From Neobacillus sp. CF12 (GTDB lineage: Bacteria; Bacillota; Bacilli; Bacillales; Cytobacillaceae), in contig NZ_JAUCEU010000007.1 in assembly GCF_030348765.1 (NCBI RefSeq), positions 5,801,501-5,865,500 of the forward strand: 64,000 nucleotides of DNA, written 5' to 3'. Numbering within the stretch: position 1 is the stretch's first letter; each line of letters opens with the position of its first letter. Below, piece after piece: positions 33,290 through 42,247 of the stretch. The notes below the pieces were generated by a model that was not told the origin of the DNA, ran no database searches, and saw only the letters and a list, made by a program, of their open reading frames with translations. A program made the position numbers and the translations under genes.

Positions 33290-33682
33290 ATGATGAAGGT
33301 AAAGGAAACAATCAACTCATTAATTGCAGGTATTGATGGTTTTTCCGGTATCTGCTATAAGGTGCACGTTGATTTTTTTAGGAATACATTTACTGTCTTT
33401 GAATGGAGAAACAAAGATGTTATACACCCATTTAGCAATCTAGGGAGTATATCTATCGGAAGTGTTGAGGATTTTAAAAAAGATATCTATTCCATGAGAA
33501 TTTGGGAATGGGAACCCTCTTATCGTAAGGAAGAAGGGATTATTCTTGAGGGGAAATATTGGTCAATAAAAGTGAATACTAAAGACAAAGTTTATGAGAG
33601 TGAAGGAATTGAATGTTTTCCACCAGATTGGAATTCATTTTGTCTTGCCGTTGAAAATTTAACAGGTATACCCTTCCGATAA
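33290..33682 (+). CDS. hypothetical protein
   Basis: 130 residues, soluble, aromatic-rich, no recognised motif. WEWEPSYRKEEGII and GIECFPPDWNSFC are the most distinctive stretches. The start has GATGAGGA upstream. It stands alone between trpA and the mnmH promoter. The function is unknown. Confidence 0.65.
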   Translation: MMKVKETINSLIAGIDGFSGICYKVHVDFFRNTFTVFEWRNKDVIHPFSNLGSISIGSVEDFKKDIYSMRIWEWEPSYRKEEGIILEGKYWSIKVNTKDKVYESEGIECFPPDWNSFCLAVENLTGIPFR

Positions 33683-33715
33683 AACAATTCCTATCCAATT
33701 GGCAGGAATGTCTTC

Positions 33716-33744
33716 TTGATACCCTCGTATATCTCTTATATAAT
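33716..33744 (+). promoter_or_regulatory. promoter upstream of mnmH
   Basis: TTGATA, 17-bp spacer, TATAAT. Predicted start near 33751, about 140 nt before the mnmH start codon and ahead of a terminator-like hairpin. Confidence 0.75.
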
Positions 33745-33813
33745 TAGACTATACTTTTACTGAATTCTTTCAAATTAACTGTATGAGGGATTTCCCTTAA
33801 TTTATTAGATAAT

Positions 33814-33845
33814 AAACTTCCAATCTTGGAAGTTTTGTTTGTTTT
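33814..33845 (+). terminator. terminator in the mnmH leader
   Basis: AAACTTCCA / TGGAAGTTT, 9 bp with a 4-nt loop, followed by TGTTTGTTTT. It lies downstream of the promoter and upstream of the mnmH ribosome site, so it could be an attenuator or the end of a short RNA of about 95 nt. Confidence 0.75.
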
Positions 33846-33892
33846 AACAAATAGTTCATACCAATTGATAGAAAAAAGAGGTGTTATTCTAT

Positions 33893-34972
33893 ATGAGGGA
33901 TATTACAGTTGAGGAATTACAAACGATAAAGAATCCTATCATCATTGATATCCGCTCACCTATTGAGTTTAAGGATGGTGCAATTCCAGACGCAATTAAC
34001 ATTCCTTTGTTTACTGATGAAGAGCGAGAGATTATCGGAACTATCTATAAACATGAAGGACAAGCTACAGCAAAGTGGAAAGCAATGGAGTTTGTTTCAC
34101 CAAAGATTCCAGCCCTCCTAAATCAAATTAAAGAAGCCATGACAAATGGAGAAGATTTAGTGATTCATTGTTGGCGTGGTGGAATGCGAAGTAAAGCAGT
34201 AGTAACATTCCTAGAATTCGCAGGTATTTATGCGATGCGGCTATCCGGCGGCTATAAGGCATACCGACAATATATTCTTCAGCAAATCCCAACGATGTTT
34301 CCAGAAAAGGCAATTGTATTGCATGGATTAACCGGAGTAGGGAAGACAGAAGTATTAAAAAATTTAAAACTACGTGGTTATCCAACTCTAGATCTTGAAG
34401 AAATGGCTGCACATCGAGGCTCCATTTTTGGTACGATTGGGCTTGGTGAGGGCAATAACCAAAAGACCTTTGATTCACTTTTGTATAAAGGACTTCAAGA
34501 AATTCAAGGATCTTCTCATTTTATTATGGAAGCGGAAAGTAAACGGATTGGGAAAGTTGTTCAGCCTGAAGAAATGATGGATAAAAAAATGAAGGGCATT
34601 AATATCTATATTCATACCCCTTTAAAACAAAGAGTTAAACAACTAGTAAATGAATATGTCATACCTTTTCAAAATGAACCGTGGTATCACGAGCAGATCT
34701 CGATTGGAATGGAAAAAATTCTAAGAAGGATAAAAGATATTGAGATGAAAAAGGCATTAGTTCATAAGGTAGAAAATAAGGAATACCAAGAAATGATTGG
34801 TATTTTATTAGAATATTATTACGATCCACGCTATGACCATGCTACTCTTGAATATGATGGAATGTTCATTGACATTTATGCTGATGATTCTATGGATGCA
34901 AGTATGAAGGTAATGGCTGAAATTGATAAGCTTTTATTAAAAAAGAAAAAGGTTTATGAAGGCCAGATATAA
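33893..34972 (+). CDS. mnmH: tRNA 2-selenouridine/geranyl-2-thiouridine synthase
   Basis: 359 residues. The N-terminal rhodanese domain has its Cys in VIHCWRGGMRSK (about 93), and the P-loop domain has HGLTGVGKTE (about 147). Converts 2-thiouridine in tRNA wobble positions to 2-selenouridine using selenophosphate, via a geranylated intermediate. The start is ATG 33893, with AGAGGTG 9 nt upstream. Its presence implies selenophosphate supply, which agrees with the Sec-containing formate dehydrogenase in this window; selD is not in view. Confidence 0.92.
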   Translation: MRDITVEELQTIKNPIIIDIRSPIEFKDGAIPDAINIPLFTDEEREIIGTIYKHEGQATAKWKAMEFVSPKIPALLNQIKEAMTNGEDLVIHCWRGGMRSKAVVTFLEFAGIYAMRLSGGYKAYRQYILQQIPTMFPEKAIVLHGLTGVGKTEVLKNLKLRGYPTLDLEEMAAHRGSIFGTIGLGEGNNQKTFDSLLYKGLQEIQGSSHFIMEAESKRIGKVVQPEEMMDKKMKGINIYIHTPLKQRVKQLVNEYVIPFQNEPWYHEQISIGMEKILRRIKDIEMKKALVHKVENKEYQEMIGILLEYYYDPRYDHATLEYDGMFIDIYADDSMDASMKVMAEIDKLLLKKKKVYEGQI

Positions 34973-35109
34973 AGCCAGTATTGGGAAAACTTCTTGTAAA
35001 TTCATTAAATTGCAACGAATGAACGAAAATTCTAAATAATTCCACAACTATTTCTTCCTATGACAGATTATAATAGAAGTATAATCTATAATAGAAAGGA
35101 AGCTTTGTA

Positions 35110-35349
35110 ATGAGAGAGTCAAGAATTTACCATCACCGCTTAGTTGATTGTCAGGAACATGTTGCCTTTACAACGGTAGATGGTATTGACGTGTTCAAAG
35201 GAAGTCCTGCCATCCAAACGTGCCTAAATTGTGGTCACAGTGAATTACCAAGCGAGGTAAAAGAAAATATAGACTCGTCCATCCATGAAAAAAGAAAAAA
35301 ACCACTGGTTACAACAAAACTTTTTGAGCTAACTAAGGGTTTCTTATAA
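35110..35349 (+). CDS. small protein with a CxxC knuckle
   Basis: 79 residues with an N-terminal H-rich segment (IYHHRLVDCQEHV) and a CLNC knuckle (about 38-41). AAAGGAAG lies upstream and a terminator downstream. No family is recognised. Confidence 0.6.
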   Translation: MRESRIYHHRLVDCQEHVAFTTVDGIDVFKGSPAIQTCLNCGHSELPSEVKENIDSSIHEKRKKPLVTTKLFELTKGFL

Positions 35350-35362
35350 CGATTTAAACCTT

Positions 35363-35391
35363 GAGGCCGGACTCTGGCCTTTTATTTTTTT
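35363..35391 (+). terminator. intrinsic terminator
   Basis: AGGCC / GGCCT followed by a T-rich tail (TTTATTTTTTT). Confidence 0.7.
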
Positions 35392-35392
35392 G

Positions 35393-35422
35393 CATAAAAA
35401 AACCGCCAGAGTTGGCGGTTCT
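35393..35422 (-). terminator. terminator of the Sda-like gene
   Basis: AACCGCCA / TGGCGGTT; on the minus strand it is followed by a run of T. Confidence 0.85.
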
Positions 35423-35439
35423 TAATACATGTCGAAAGC

Positions 35440-35574
35440 TTATCGATTTTTAAATGGCCTCAATCCACGACGTTTTATTTCATCTTTTAAAATCTTTATC
35501 CATTCTTTTTCCTTTCCAGATTTTAAAGCATCCCGATACGTTACAACCAACAGCTCGTTACTCATTATTTTCAA
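35440..35574 (-). CDS. sda: Sda-like sporulation checkpoint peptide
   Basis: 44 residues from TTG 35574: MKIMSNELLVVTYRDALKSG then KEKEWIKILKDEIKRRGL. The M-x-x-L/M-S-x-E-L-L start, two-helix length and E-I-K-R-R near the end match B. subtilis Sda (46 residues), which inhibits the sporulation kinase KinA. The TTG start is supported by GGGAGG 9 nt upstream and gives the best alignment of the N-terminus; ATG three codons later would lose it. It has its own terminator. Target kinase not shown. Confidence 0.75.
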   Translation of the reverse strand: MKIMSNELLVVTYRDALKSGKEKEWIKILKDEIKRRGLRPFKNR

Positions 35575-35782
35575 CTTTGCAAGCCTCCCTCGGAATAGTG
35601 GATTGAATATTCAGTTTTTACTATTGTAATCGTTTTCTAATCATTTGAGAACCTTTTTCACATATTTGTCATACTTAAAACACAAAATCCTTCAAAAGTT
35701 CTAAGGAAAATTTAGTTGCACTAGAGTGGAACGTTTGATTATACTTAGGAATAGTTATTTAACGGAAAGGAAAGGTGTAAGA

Positions 35783-35989
35783 ATGATTCATTTAACATGG
35801 CGTGAACGTGAAACAGTAAAAAAGGTAAAATGTGTTCATACGGATGCAAAAAAATACATTGTAAATAACGCATTAACTGCTGGAAAAACTTATGATGTTA
35901 AAAATGAAACGGATGAGTTCTATTATATTATTGACAATACCGGCAAGATTGGCGGGTTTTACAAAGAATATTTTCAAAATGTAGACTGA
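35783..35989 (+). CDS. small conserved protein, DUF6501-like
   Basis: 68 residues starting MIHLTWRERETVKKVKCVHT, with KTYDVKNETDEFYYIID and GGFYKEYF. AAAGGTG lies 6 nt upstream of ATG 35783. It resembles a small Bacillus family (DUF6501) of unknown function, probably an SH3-like beta fold; I am moderately sure. Confidence 0.7.
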   Translation: MIHLTWRERETVKKVKCVHTDAKKYIVNNALTAGKTYDVKNETDEFYYIIDNTGKIGGFYKEYFQNVD

Positions 35990-36041
35990 TGGGCCATGCC
36001 TGCAGTCTCTTTTTTTAATTAAATTACGGGGGAATAAGGTT

Positions 36042-36632
36042 ATGCAGATGTGGAATGAGCTTTTTGAGTTAAGAGGGGAAATGGTCAGATTAGTACCAAT
36101 TAGTTTCGACCATTTAGAGGGATTATGGGAGGCAGCTAGACCTGATGAAATATGGACCTATATGGCTACTACTGTAAGAAGTAAAGAAGAAATGGTGCAG
36201 ATGATAGCTTCTTCTATTCAGAAAAGAGAACTGGGTACAGACTATACATTTACAGTAGTTAATCAGGAGGACCAAATCATTGGAAGTACTCGGTACCTTG
36301 ATATTTTACCTGAACATAGGAGCTTAGAAATTGGGTCGACTTGGTATCATCCCGATTCCTGGAGAACTAGAGTAAACACTGAATGTAAATACCTGCTTCT
36401 ACAACATGCATTTGAAAGTTGGAACTTTAGAAGAATTCAACTTAAAACAGATTCCCGAAACCTCCGTTCTCAGAAAGCGATTGAACGAATAGGGGCTGTC
36501 AAGGAGGGAACGTTGCGGAAGGATCGAAAAATATCTGGCGGCTATGTTCGTGATACAGTTTACTTTAGTATCCTTAATGAGGAATGGGAAACAGTAAAAA
36601 AGGAATTAGAAATAAAATTGAGTTTAAAATAA
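36042..36632 (+). CDS. GNAT-family N-acetyltransferase (RimJ/RimL type)
   Basis: 196 residues. RGEMVRLVPISFDHLEGLW is the RimL-like beginning; the acetyl-CoA region is WRTRVNTECKYLLLQHAFES, where the usual QRTGV loop is degenerate, followed by RIQLKTDSRNLRSQKAIERIGAVKEG. Substrate unknown. CGGGGGAATAAGG lies upstream of the start. Confidence 0.85.
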   Translation: MQMWNELFELRGEMVRLVPISFDHLEGLWEAARPDEIWTYMATTVRSKEEMVQMIASSIQKRELGTDYTFTVVNQEDQIIGSTRYLDILPEHRSLEIGSTWYHPDSWRTRVNTECKYLLLQHAFESWNFRRIQLKTDSRNLRSQKAIERIGAVKEGTLRKDRKISGGYVRDTVYFSILNEEWETVKKELEIKLSLK

Positions 36633-36637
36633 ACCAA

Positions 36638-36665
36638 AGCCAGGCACTTAAAGCCTGGCTGATTT
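36638..36665. terminator. bidirectional terminator
   Basis: AGCCAGGC / GCCTGGCT between convergent genes. Confidence 0.8.
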
Positions 36666-36673
36666 TCATGAAT

Positions 36674-37264
36674 TTATTTTGCGTCTGGAAATACACGTCG
36701 AATCGTGTTGGAAAAGTCTTGTTGGAAGTTGTCATTACTATTTCCATTCCGACTATCCCTAACATACGTATTCATGCGTTTATAGAATGCCTGATTTGTT
36801 GAAATGTAGACATTGTCAATTTGGTCATCTGATGATTTAACTTTCCGAAAGATTTTATGCTCCAACTCTTCTGATAAACCATTTTGATTTGAATTCTTCA
36901 GTTTAACAGCCACATAAGCATTGTTATCAGCGACAATAATAGTAGCTTTGTCTACCTGGGGCATTGCAGTTACCTTTTGGGCTGCGTAGTCGGCTACTTG
37001 TATTCTGGCTCTAGTGGTACCAGTGTTATTAACATTAGCAGCACCATGGTTAACTTTACGGTTTTGTTCCACATCCAAGCCAGGATCACTAATGTCATTG
37101 GTGGTCATAGCTGGCCCACCTTGTTTTGGAGTATAATTTACACGTGCAAGATCGGCACCATTTTGATTCCGATGTGCAAATTCATTATTACCATTATTTT
37201 GAGCACATCCTGTTAATACAAGGCTTAATATAAGCGAAGGAAAAAAAAGATTACGTTTTTTCAT
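36674..37264 (-). CDS. YhcN/YlaJ-family sporulation lipoprotein
   Basis: 196 residues with lipoprotein signal LSLVLTGC (Cys20). The body carries the YhcN/YlaJ domain: QVADYAAQKVTAMPQVDKATIIVADNNAYVAV and DNVYISTNQAFYKRMNTY. Related proteins sit in the spore inner membrane. The start at 37264 is preferred because AAAGGAG lies upstream; an in-frame start 11 codons earlier has no site. Confidence 0.88.
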   Translation of the reverse strand: MKKRNLFFPSLILSLVLTGCAQNNGNNEFAHRNQNGADLARVNYTPKQGGPAMTTNDISDPGLDVEQNRKVNHGAANVNNTGTTRARIQVADYAAQKVTAMPQVDKATIIVADNNAYVAVKLKNSNQNGLSEELEHKIFRKVKSSDDQIDNVYISTNQAFYKRMNTYVRDSRNGNSNDNFQQDFSNTIRRVFPDAK

Positions 37265-37336
37265 CAATATGTACTCTCCTTTGTCGAACGTATTCATGGT
37301 TAGGATTCCATATTCTTAAAAATCTATCCAATAAAA

Positions 37337-37366
37337 AAGAAGCATTGGGGTTCCAATGCTTCTTTT
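37337..37366. terminator. bidirectional terminator
   Basis: AAGAAGCATTGG / CCAATGCTTCTT, 12 bp, T/A-rich flanks. Confidence 0.85.
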
Positions 37367-37374
37367 CACTCCTA

Positions 37375-38157
37375 TTAATTCGTACTTGCTTGCATTTCTG
37401 TTTTTTTAGCTTTTTGATAAACTTTTCTGCTTAACCATGTTTGCAGTATTAAAAACAAACCGCCTACTGCCCAATAAAGCGGCAGTGCTGCAGGAGAACT
37501 GAAAGAGAAGACTACAATCATGAGTGGTGACAATAGCCCCATGAATTTCATTTGCTGCTGCTGTGCCGCTGGCATACTAGACTGCGAAACTTTAAATTGG
37601 AAATAATAAATTACACCTGCAATGAGGGTAATGATGATATCAGGGTGTCCGAGACTAAACCATAAGAATTGGTGAGTCGCAATCTCTTCAGAACCACGAA
37701 TCGCATAATAAAAGCCCGTTAGGATTGGCATTTGAATTAATATAGGTAAACATCCCATATTCAATGGATTTACGCCATGCTTCTGATAAAGTCCCATCAT
37801 TTCCTGCTGTAGTTCTTGCTTCTTTTTTGGATCACTTTCTTCTTTTAATCTCTTTTGGATGTCTTCCATTTCTGGCTTTAAGCCATCCATCTTTTCTTTC
37901 ATGTCCATTTGATTTTTATATTGTTTTAGCATAAATGGCAGTAAAATAAGTCTGATGATAAGAGTAACGAGAATTATGGACAATCCATAGTTGCCATTGA
38001 ATAGCTCCGCTAAAAAGTGAATAGATACAATAAAGGGTTCAACAAAATACGTATGGAAAAATCCATCTCCTTTTCCATCTGCAGCTGAACAGGCTGATAG
38101 TAAAATGGTGGTTAATGCTAATAGTAAAAGTATCGAAAAAGAACGTTTGTTTTTCAT
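37375..38157 (-). CDS. yidC: YidC/Oxa1-family membrane protein insertase
   Basis: 260 residues, lipoprotein signal LLSAC (Cys23), five membrane segments, and the conserved core NPLNMGCLPILIQMPILTGFYYAI with the hydrophilic-groove Arg in LIIRLILLPFMLKQYKNQM. Inserts and folds membrane proteins with or without Sec. Bacilli carry two paralogues (SpoIIIJ and YqjG); the short C-terminus fits YqjG, but the context does not decide. Not beside rnpA/rpmH, which argues against SpoIIIJ. Confidence 0.92.
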   Translation of the reverse strand: MKNKRSFSILLLLALTTILLSACSAADGKGDGFFHTYFVEPFIVSIHFLAELFNGNYGLSIILVTLIIRLILLPFMLKQYKNQMDMKEKMDGLKPEMEDIQKRLKEESDPKKKQELQQEMMGLYQKHGVNPLNMGCLPILIQMPILTGFYYAIRGSEEIATHQFLWFSLGHPDIIITLIAGVIYYFQFKVSQSSMPAAQQQQMKFMGLLSPLMIVVFSFSSPAALPLYWAVGGLFLILQTWLSRKVYQKAKKTEMQASTN

Positions 38158-38184
38158 ATTTCCTCCTAGTATTGTTTAAGTTGT

Positions 38185-38481
38185 TTAAATTGCCAAACGG
38201 GAGGAGGAAATAGGATCTTCATTATCGTTCTGTGAACATTCTTTTCTACGAATATATTTTACTATTCGAATTAGTATAATATTTTGATTAAGTGAGCTTT
38301 TCTTTTTATATAAAAACAATGGGTGATTGATTTTTGTATGTGTAGGTTCGCTTATGGTTCCCATAAAGCAATATTCCACATTCCATGCCCAAAGTAATTT
38401 GATAATAACACCGAAGTATAAACTTAAGTAAAGAGCCTCTAATGCGTTTGCATCAGTTAATTCAATGAGCACTTGGTACAA
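38185..38481 (-). CDS. hypothetical protein upstream of yidC
   Basis: 98 residues starting at TTG 38481, with GCGAGGTG 7 nt upstream. The first third is hydrophobic (ALYLSLYFGVIIKLLWAW); the rest is basic with no known motif. The strong ribosome site and position 27 nt ahead of yidC support a real gene, possibly cotranscribed. No family is recognised. Confidence 0.55.
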   Translation of the reverse strand: MYQVLIELTDANALEALYLSLYFGVIIKLLWAWNVEYCFMGTISEPTHTKINHPLFLYKKKSSLNQNIILIRIVKYIRRKECSQNDNEDPISSSRLAI

Positions 38482-38560
38482 AAATAATCACCTCGCTTTT
38501 GCCTGCTATAGTTTTGAGTATAAAGGAGAAAAGGTAAAGAATCAATTTAATCAAATAATC

Positions 38561-38593
38561 CAAAAATGCTGCTCATCTAAAGAGCAGCATTTT
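38561..38593 (-). terminator. terminator of pflBA
   Basis: AAAATGCTGCTC / GAGCAGCATTTT, 12 bp; the pflA stop codon lies in the loop region. Confidence 0.85.
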
Positions 38594-39329
38594 CTTTATT
38601 CCAGTGTGCTGTAATCATTTCATAAGCGAATTGTACCTTTTCTTCTGTCGGTGGTTCCACATGCTGTAATGGATATTCAAGTCCAAGTGCTTCCCATTTA
38701 TAGACACCTAGCTTATGGTAGGGAAGGATCTCAATTTTTTGCACATTTTCAAGCGTACCGATGAATTCCCCAAGCTTTTGAAGGTCTTCTGGATCATCTG
38801 ACACAGTAGGAACTAGCACATGGCGGACCCAAACAGGTACTTTACGTTCAGATAAAAACTTTGCAAATTCAAGGATATGATCATTTGCCATTCCTGTTAA
38901 CTGAATATGTTTCTTGCGGTTTATATGCTTCAAATCGAGTAAGATTAAGTCTGTATACTGTAATAACTCTTCAAGTTGTTCAATAAACAGTTTAGAGTGT
39001 GAGAAACAGCCACCGGATGAATCAATGGTCGTATGAATCCCTTTCTTTTTACATTCCTTAAACAATTCTGTAAGGAACGGTATTTGTAGAAGTGGTTCGC
39101 CGCCGCTTACAGTAATTCCTCCACCAGATGATTGGATGAAAGGCAGGTAGGATATTAGATCATCCATGATTTCGGAAACGGTCATCTGTTTGCCGCTGCC
39201 AATTTCCCATGTATCAGCGTTATGACAAAACTGACAGCGTAATAGGCAGCCTTGTGTAAATACAACATAGCGTATACCTGGTCCGTCGACTGTTCCTAAT
39301 GTTTCAATCGAATGAATATTTCCGTTCAT
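38577..39329 (-). CDS. pflA: pyruvate formate-lyase activating enzyme
   Basis: 250 residues, radical SAM enzyme: Cys28-x3-Cys32-x2-Cys35 (CLLRCQFC) for the [4Fe-4S] cluster, GGITVSGGEPLLQ for SAM binding. Installs the glycyl radical on PflB. Located 63 nt downstream of pflB on the same strand, as usual. Confidence 0.96.
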   Translation of the reverse strand: MNGNIHSIETLGTVDGPGIRYVVFTQGCLLRCQFCHNADTWEIGSGKQMTVSEIMDDLISYLPFIQSSGGGITVSGGEPLLQIPFLTELFKECKKKGIHTTIDSSGGCFSHSKLFIEQLEELLQYTDLILLDLKHINRKKHIQLTGMANDHILEFAKFLSERKVPVWVRHVLVPTVSDDPEDLQKLGEFIGTLENVQKIEILPYHKLGVYKWEALGLEYPLQHVEPPTEEKVQFAYEMITAHWNKENAAL

Positions 39330-39392
39330 GATGAAATCCCCCTTTAATTTTAAAGCAGGAGCGCCTTGAAAAAAGGAGCCCCTTAATCTAAT

Positions 39393-41618
39393 TTACAGTG
39401 ATTCGTGGAAAGTACGGTTTATTACATCAAGTTGCTGTTCTTTTGTTAATTTGATGAAGTTTACCGCATATCCAGAAACACGAATGGTTAATTGTGGGTA
39501 TAATTCTGGGTGTTCCATTGCATCCAATAATGTCTCTTTGTTAAAGACGTTAACATTCAGATGGTGACCAGATTTTATTCCATATCCGTCTAAAATTGAC
39601 ACTAAGTTACGAACCTGACTTTCTTCTTCTTTCCCTAATGCTTTAGGAACGATGGAGAAAGTATTTGAAATTCCATCCATTGCTGAACTATATGGAAGTT
39701 TCGCAACAGAAGATAGCGAAGCAAGTGTACCTTTTGTATCACGACCATGCATTGGGTTTGCACCTGGTGCGAATGGTTCGCCGGTACGACGGCCATCAGG
39801 TGTATTACCAGTCTTCTTACCATAAACGACATTTGATGTAATCGTCAAGATTGACATTGTATGAACGGAGTTTCGGTAAGTTTGGTGCTTCCGTAACTTT
39901 TTCATAAATGTTTCAACGATTTCAACTGCAATGCTGTCAACACGGTCATCGTTATTTCCGTATTTTGGGTAATCTCCAGTTGTTTCGAAATCAACAGCAA
40001 GGCCGTTTTCATCACGAATTACTTTTACTTCACCATATTTAATTGCACTTAATGAGTCAGCGACTACGCTCAATCCAGCAATGCCTGTTGCCATTGTACG
40101 TAAGATCTGAGAGTCATGTAACGCCATTTCAATTCTTTCATAGCTATATTTATCATGCATGTAGTGGATAACATTCAAGGTATTAATATATAAACCTGCA
40201 AGCCATTCCATCATTTGATCAAATTTCTGCATAACTTCTTCATAATTTAATACATCGGAAGTAATGGGTTGGTATTGTGGACCAACTTGAATTTTTAACT
40301 TTTCATCCACACCACCGTTAATGGAGTAAAGCAAAGCCTTTGCAAGGTTTGCACGAGCACCGAAGAACTGCATTTGTTTACCAATCTCCATTGCAGATAC
40401 GCAGCAAGCAATTCCGTAATCATCGCCATACTCAGGACGCATAATATCATCGTTTTCATATTGGATTGAACTCGTTTTTATTGACACTTTGGCACAATAT
40501 TTTTTAAAGTTTTCAGGCAGCTGTGGTGACCATAATACCGTTAAGTTTGGTTCCGGAGCGGGACCTAAGTTATCTAATGTATGAAGGAAACGGAATGAGT
40601 TCTTTGTTACTAAGGAACGACCGTCAGATGCCATACCTCCAATAGACTCAGTTACCCAAGTTGGGTCTCCGCTGAATAAATCATTATAATCTGGTGTACG
40701 AGCAAATTTTACTAATCGAAGTTTCATAACAAAATGGTCTACTAATTCCTGTGCCTCAACTTCGGTTAAAGTTCCATTTTCTAGATCTCTTTCTACATAA
40801 ATATCTAAGAAAGTAGAAACGCGTCCAAGACTCATTGCAGCACCGTTCTGCTCTTTAATCGCTGCTAAGTATCCAAAATATAACCATTGGAATGCTTCTG
40901 CAGCTGTTGTTGCTGGCGTAGAAATATCAAAGCCGTGACTGCTGGCCATTTCTTTTAATTCTTTTAAAGCACGAATTTGTTCTGCAATTTCTTCGCGAAG
41001 ACGCATATTGTCTTCTGTCATTACTTTACTAGTATCTTTATGATCGTTTTGCTTTTGTTTGATTAAGAAATCTACACCATATAGAGCTACACGGCGGTAG
41101 TCTCCGATGATTCGACCACGTCCGTAGGCATCAGGAAGTCCTGTAATAATCGCCGCTTTACGTGCCAGCATCATTTCGTCTGTATAAGCATCGAAAACCC
41201 CTTGGTTGTGAGTTTTACGGAACTCTGTAAAGAATCTTTCGATTTCTGGATTTAGTTCGTATCCATAAGATTCTAATGCTGCTTTTGCCATCCGAATTCC
41301 ACCGAAAGGCTGCATAGAACGATTAAAAGGCTTGTCAGTCTGAACGCCAACTACTTTTTCAAGTTCTTCATTAAGGTAACCAGGTGTGTGTGAAGTAATC
41401 GTAGATACTGTTTCAGTATCCATGTCTAAGACTCCGCCTTTTTCACGTTCCTGTTTTGTTAGTTCCAATACTTGTTCCCAAAGCTTATTTGTTGCTTCAG
41501 TTGCTCCTGCTAGGAAGCTATCGTCACCTTCGTATTGATTATAGTTTTTGAGTATGAAATCACGTACGTTAACTTCTTTTGTCCAAGAACCTTTTGTAAA
41601 ACCTTTCCACTGTTCCAT
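39393..41618 (-). CDS. pflB: formate C-acetyltransferase (pyruvate formate-lyase)
   Basis: 741 residues, full length. The catalytic Cys-Cys pair is in [14 protein letters not shown], and the glycyl-radical motif RVSGYAVNF places Gly716 near the C-terminus. Splits pyruvate and CoA into formate and acetyl-CoA anaerobically. GAGGTG lies 8 nt upstream of the ATG. An Fnr-like box lies about 90 bp upstream. The formate product links it to the formate dehydrogenase in the same window. Confidence 0.97.
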   Translation of the reverse strand: MEQWKGFTKGSWTKEVNVRDFILKNYNQYEGDDSFLAGATEATNKLWEQVLELTKQEREKGGVLDMDTETVSTITSHTPGYLNEELEKVVGVQTDKPFNRSMQPFGGIRMAKAALESYGYELNPEIERFFTEFRKTHNQGVFDAYTDEMMLARKAAIITGLPDAYGRGRIIGDYRRVALYGVDFLIKQKQNDHKDTSKVMTEDNMRLREEIAEQIRALKELKEMASSHGFDISTPATTAAEAFQWLYFGYLAAIKEQNGAAMSLGRVSTFLDIYVERDLENGTLTEVEAQELVDHFVMKLRLVKFARTPDYNDLFSGDPTWVTESIGGMASDGRSLVTKNSFRFLHTLDNLGPAPEPNLTVLWSPQLPENFKKYCAKVSIKTSSIQYENDDIMRPEYGDDYGIACCVSAMEIGKQMQFFGARANLAKALLYSINGGVDEKLKIQVGPQYQPITSDVLNYEEVMQKFDQMMEWLAGLYINTLNVIHYMHDKYSYERIEMALHDSQILRTMATGIAGLSVVADSLSAIKYGEVKVIRDENGLAVDFETTGDYPKYGNNDDRVDSIAVEIVETFMKKLRKHQTYRNSVHTMSILTITSNVVYGKKTGNTPDGRRTGEPFAPGANPMHGRDTKGTLASLSSVAKLPYSSAMDGISNTFSIVPKALGKEEESQVRNLVSILDGYGIKSGHHLNVNVFNKETLLDAMEHPELYPQLTIRVSGYAVNFIKLTKEQQLDVINRTFHESL

Positions 41619-41700
41619 TATTATTTCACCTCGTAAGTTTGTTTAATAATTAATATAACTGTGTAGCAGTTATTTCTTAACTAGAGTGTAACAGATTTTT

Positions 41701-41716
41701 TGTGAATGAAGTCACG
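41701..41716 (-). promoter_or_regulatory. Fnr-type box upstream of pflB
   Basis: TGTGA-ATGAAG-TCACG, nine of ten consensus bases. For class II activation a start near 41667 would be expected; the -10 there (TAAGAA) is poor. Confidence 0.6.
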
Positions 41717-41925
41717 TATATTGTTAACATATTGTGAACCTTAATTTTTTATTGATATATCAAGGTTTTTGTGTTCTATGTAAAAGGAATAGGTATGGTT
41801 GATTTTAATAACTGTACTATAATTATTTTGGGAAAAATGAGAACTGTTATATAAGAAATTATCAATAATACCAACATGTTTATAGTGTAAACTTATGAAA
41901 CAGATACCCATCTACAATTAAAAAA

Positions 41926-41945
41926 GCAGGAGAGAAATCTCCTGC
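41926..41945. repeat. terminator palindrome, left copy flanking the 302-bp element
   Basis: GCAGGAGA-GAAA-TCTCCTGC. It carries the A/T tract on its outer side (AAAAAA at 41920-41925), so on the minus strand it is the copy with a T run. Nearly identical to 42248-42267 (19 of 20). Confidence 0.9.
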
Positions 41946-42247
41946 AAGCTGTCGAGAAAGTATGTTTTGTTATCTTAATTATAGGACCACAGTGTGTGGC
42001 AATTCTAGTTTAATGCTCCCCTGTTGATTGGAGCGGAAGGTGCGAACTCCTGCGGGAGTACGGGGCAGGGGGAGACCCCGCAGGCGCTTCAGCGCCGAGG
42101 AGGCTTCCCGGCACGCCCGCGGAAAGCGAAGCACCTGGAGCGGAAATCAACAGGCCACTGAGCAGGCACGAATTTTTAAAAAATTGTAGGTTAGACTCTG
42201 ATTAAATAAAAAAATTGCCGAGAAAGATACCCTTTCTCGACAATCTG
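41946..42247. mobile_element. 302-bp MITE related to the IS1182-like element at 59521
   Basis: Non-coding element bounded by terminal inverted repeats AAGCTGTCGAGAAA and CAGATTGTCGAGAAA, the same as those of the 1043-bp element. Read in reverse, its first 250 bp match the left end of that element through the GC-rich module and AATTGCCACACACT; it then jumps to the other terminal repeat. It is thus an internally deleted derivative. The flanks are two copies of a 20-bp terminator palindrome, a target duplication. Confidence 0.85.
42020..42154. repeat. GC-rich long imperfect palindrome module
   Basis: 135 bp with outer arms CCTGTTGATTGGAGCGGAAG and an inverted near-copy ending AATCAACAGG, rich in nested stems (CTCCTGCGGGAG, GGCGCTTCAGCGCC). 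An inverted near-identical copy lies at 59615-59750 and a shortened relative at about 60394-60492. Confidence 0.9.

Noticed and set aside
39635..39832. Minus-strand frame inside pflB
   Set aside because: A shadow frame of a fully conserved enzyme, with no signals of its own.
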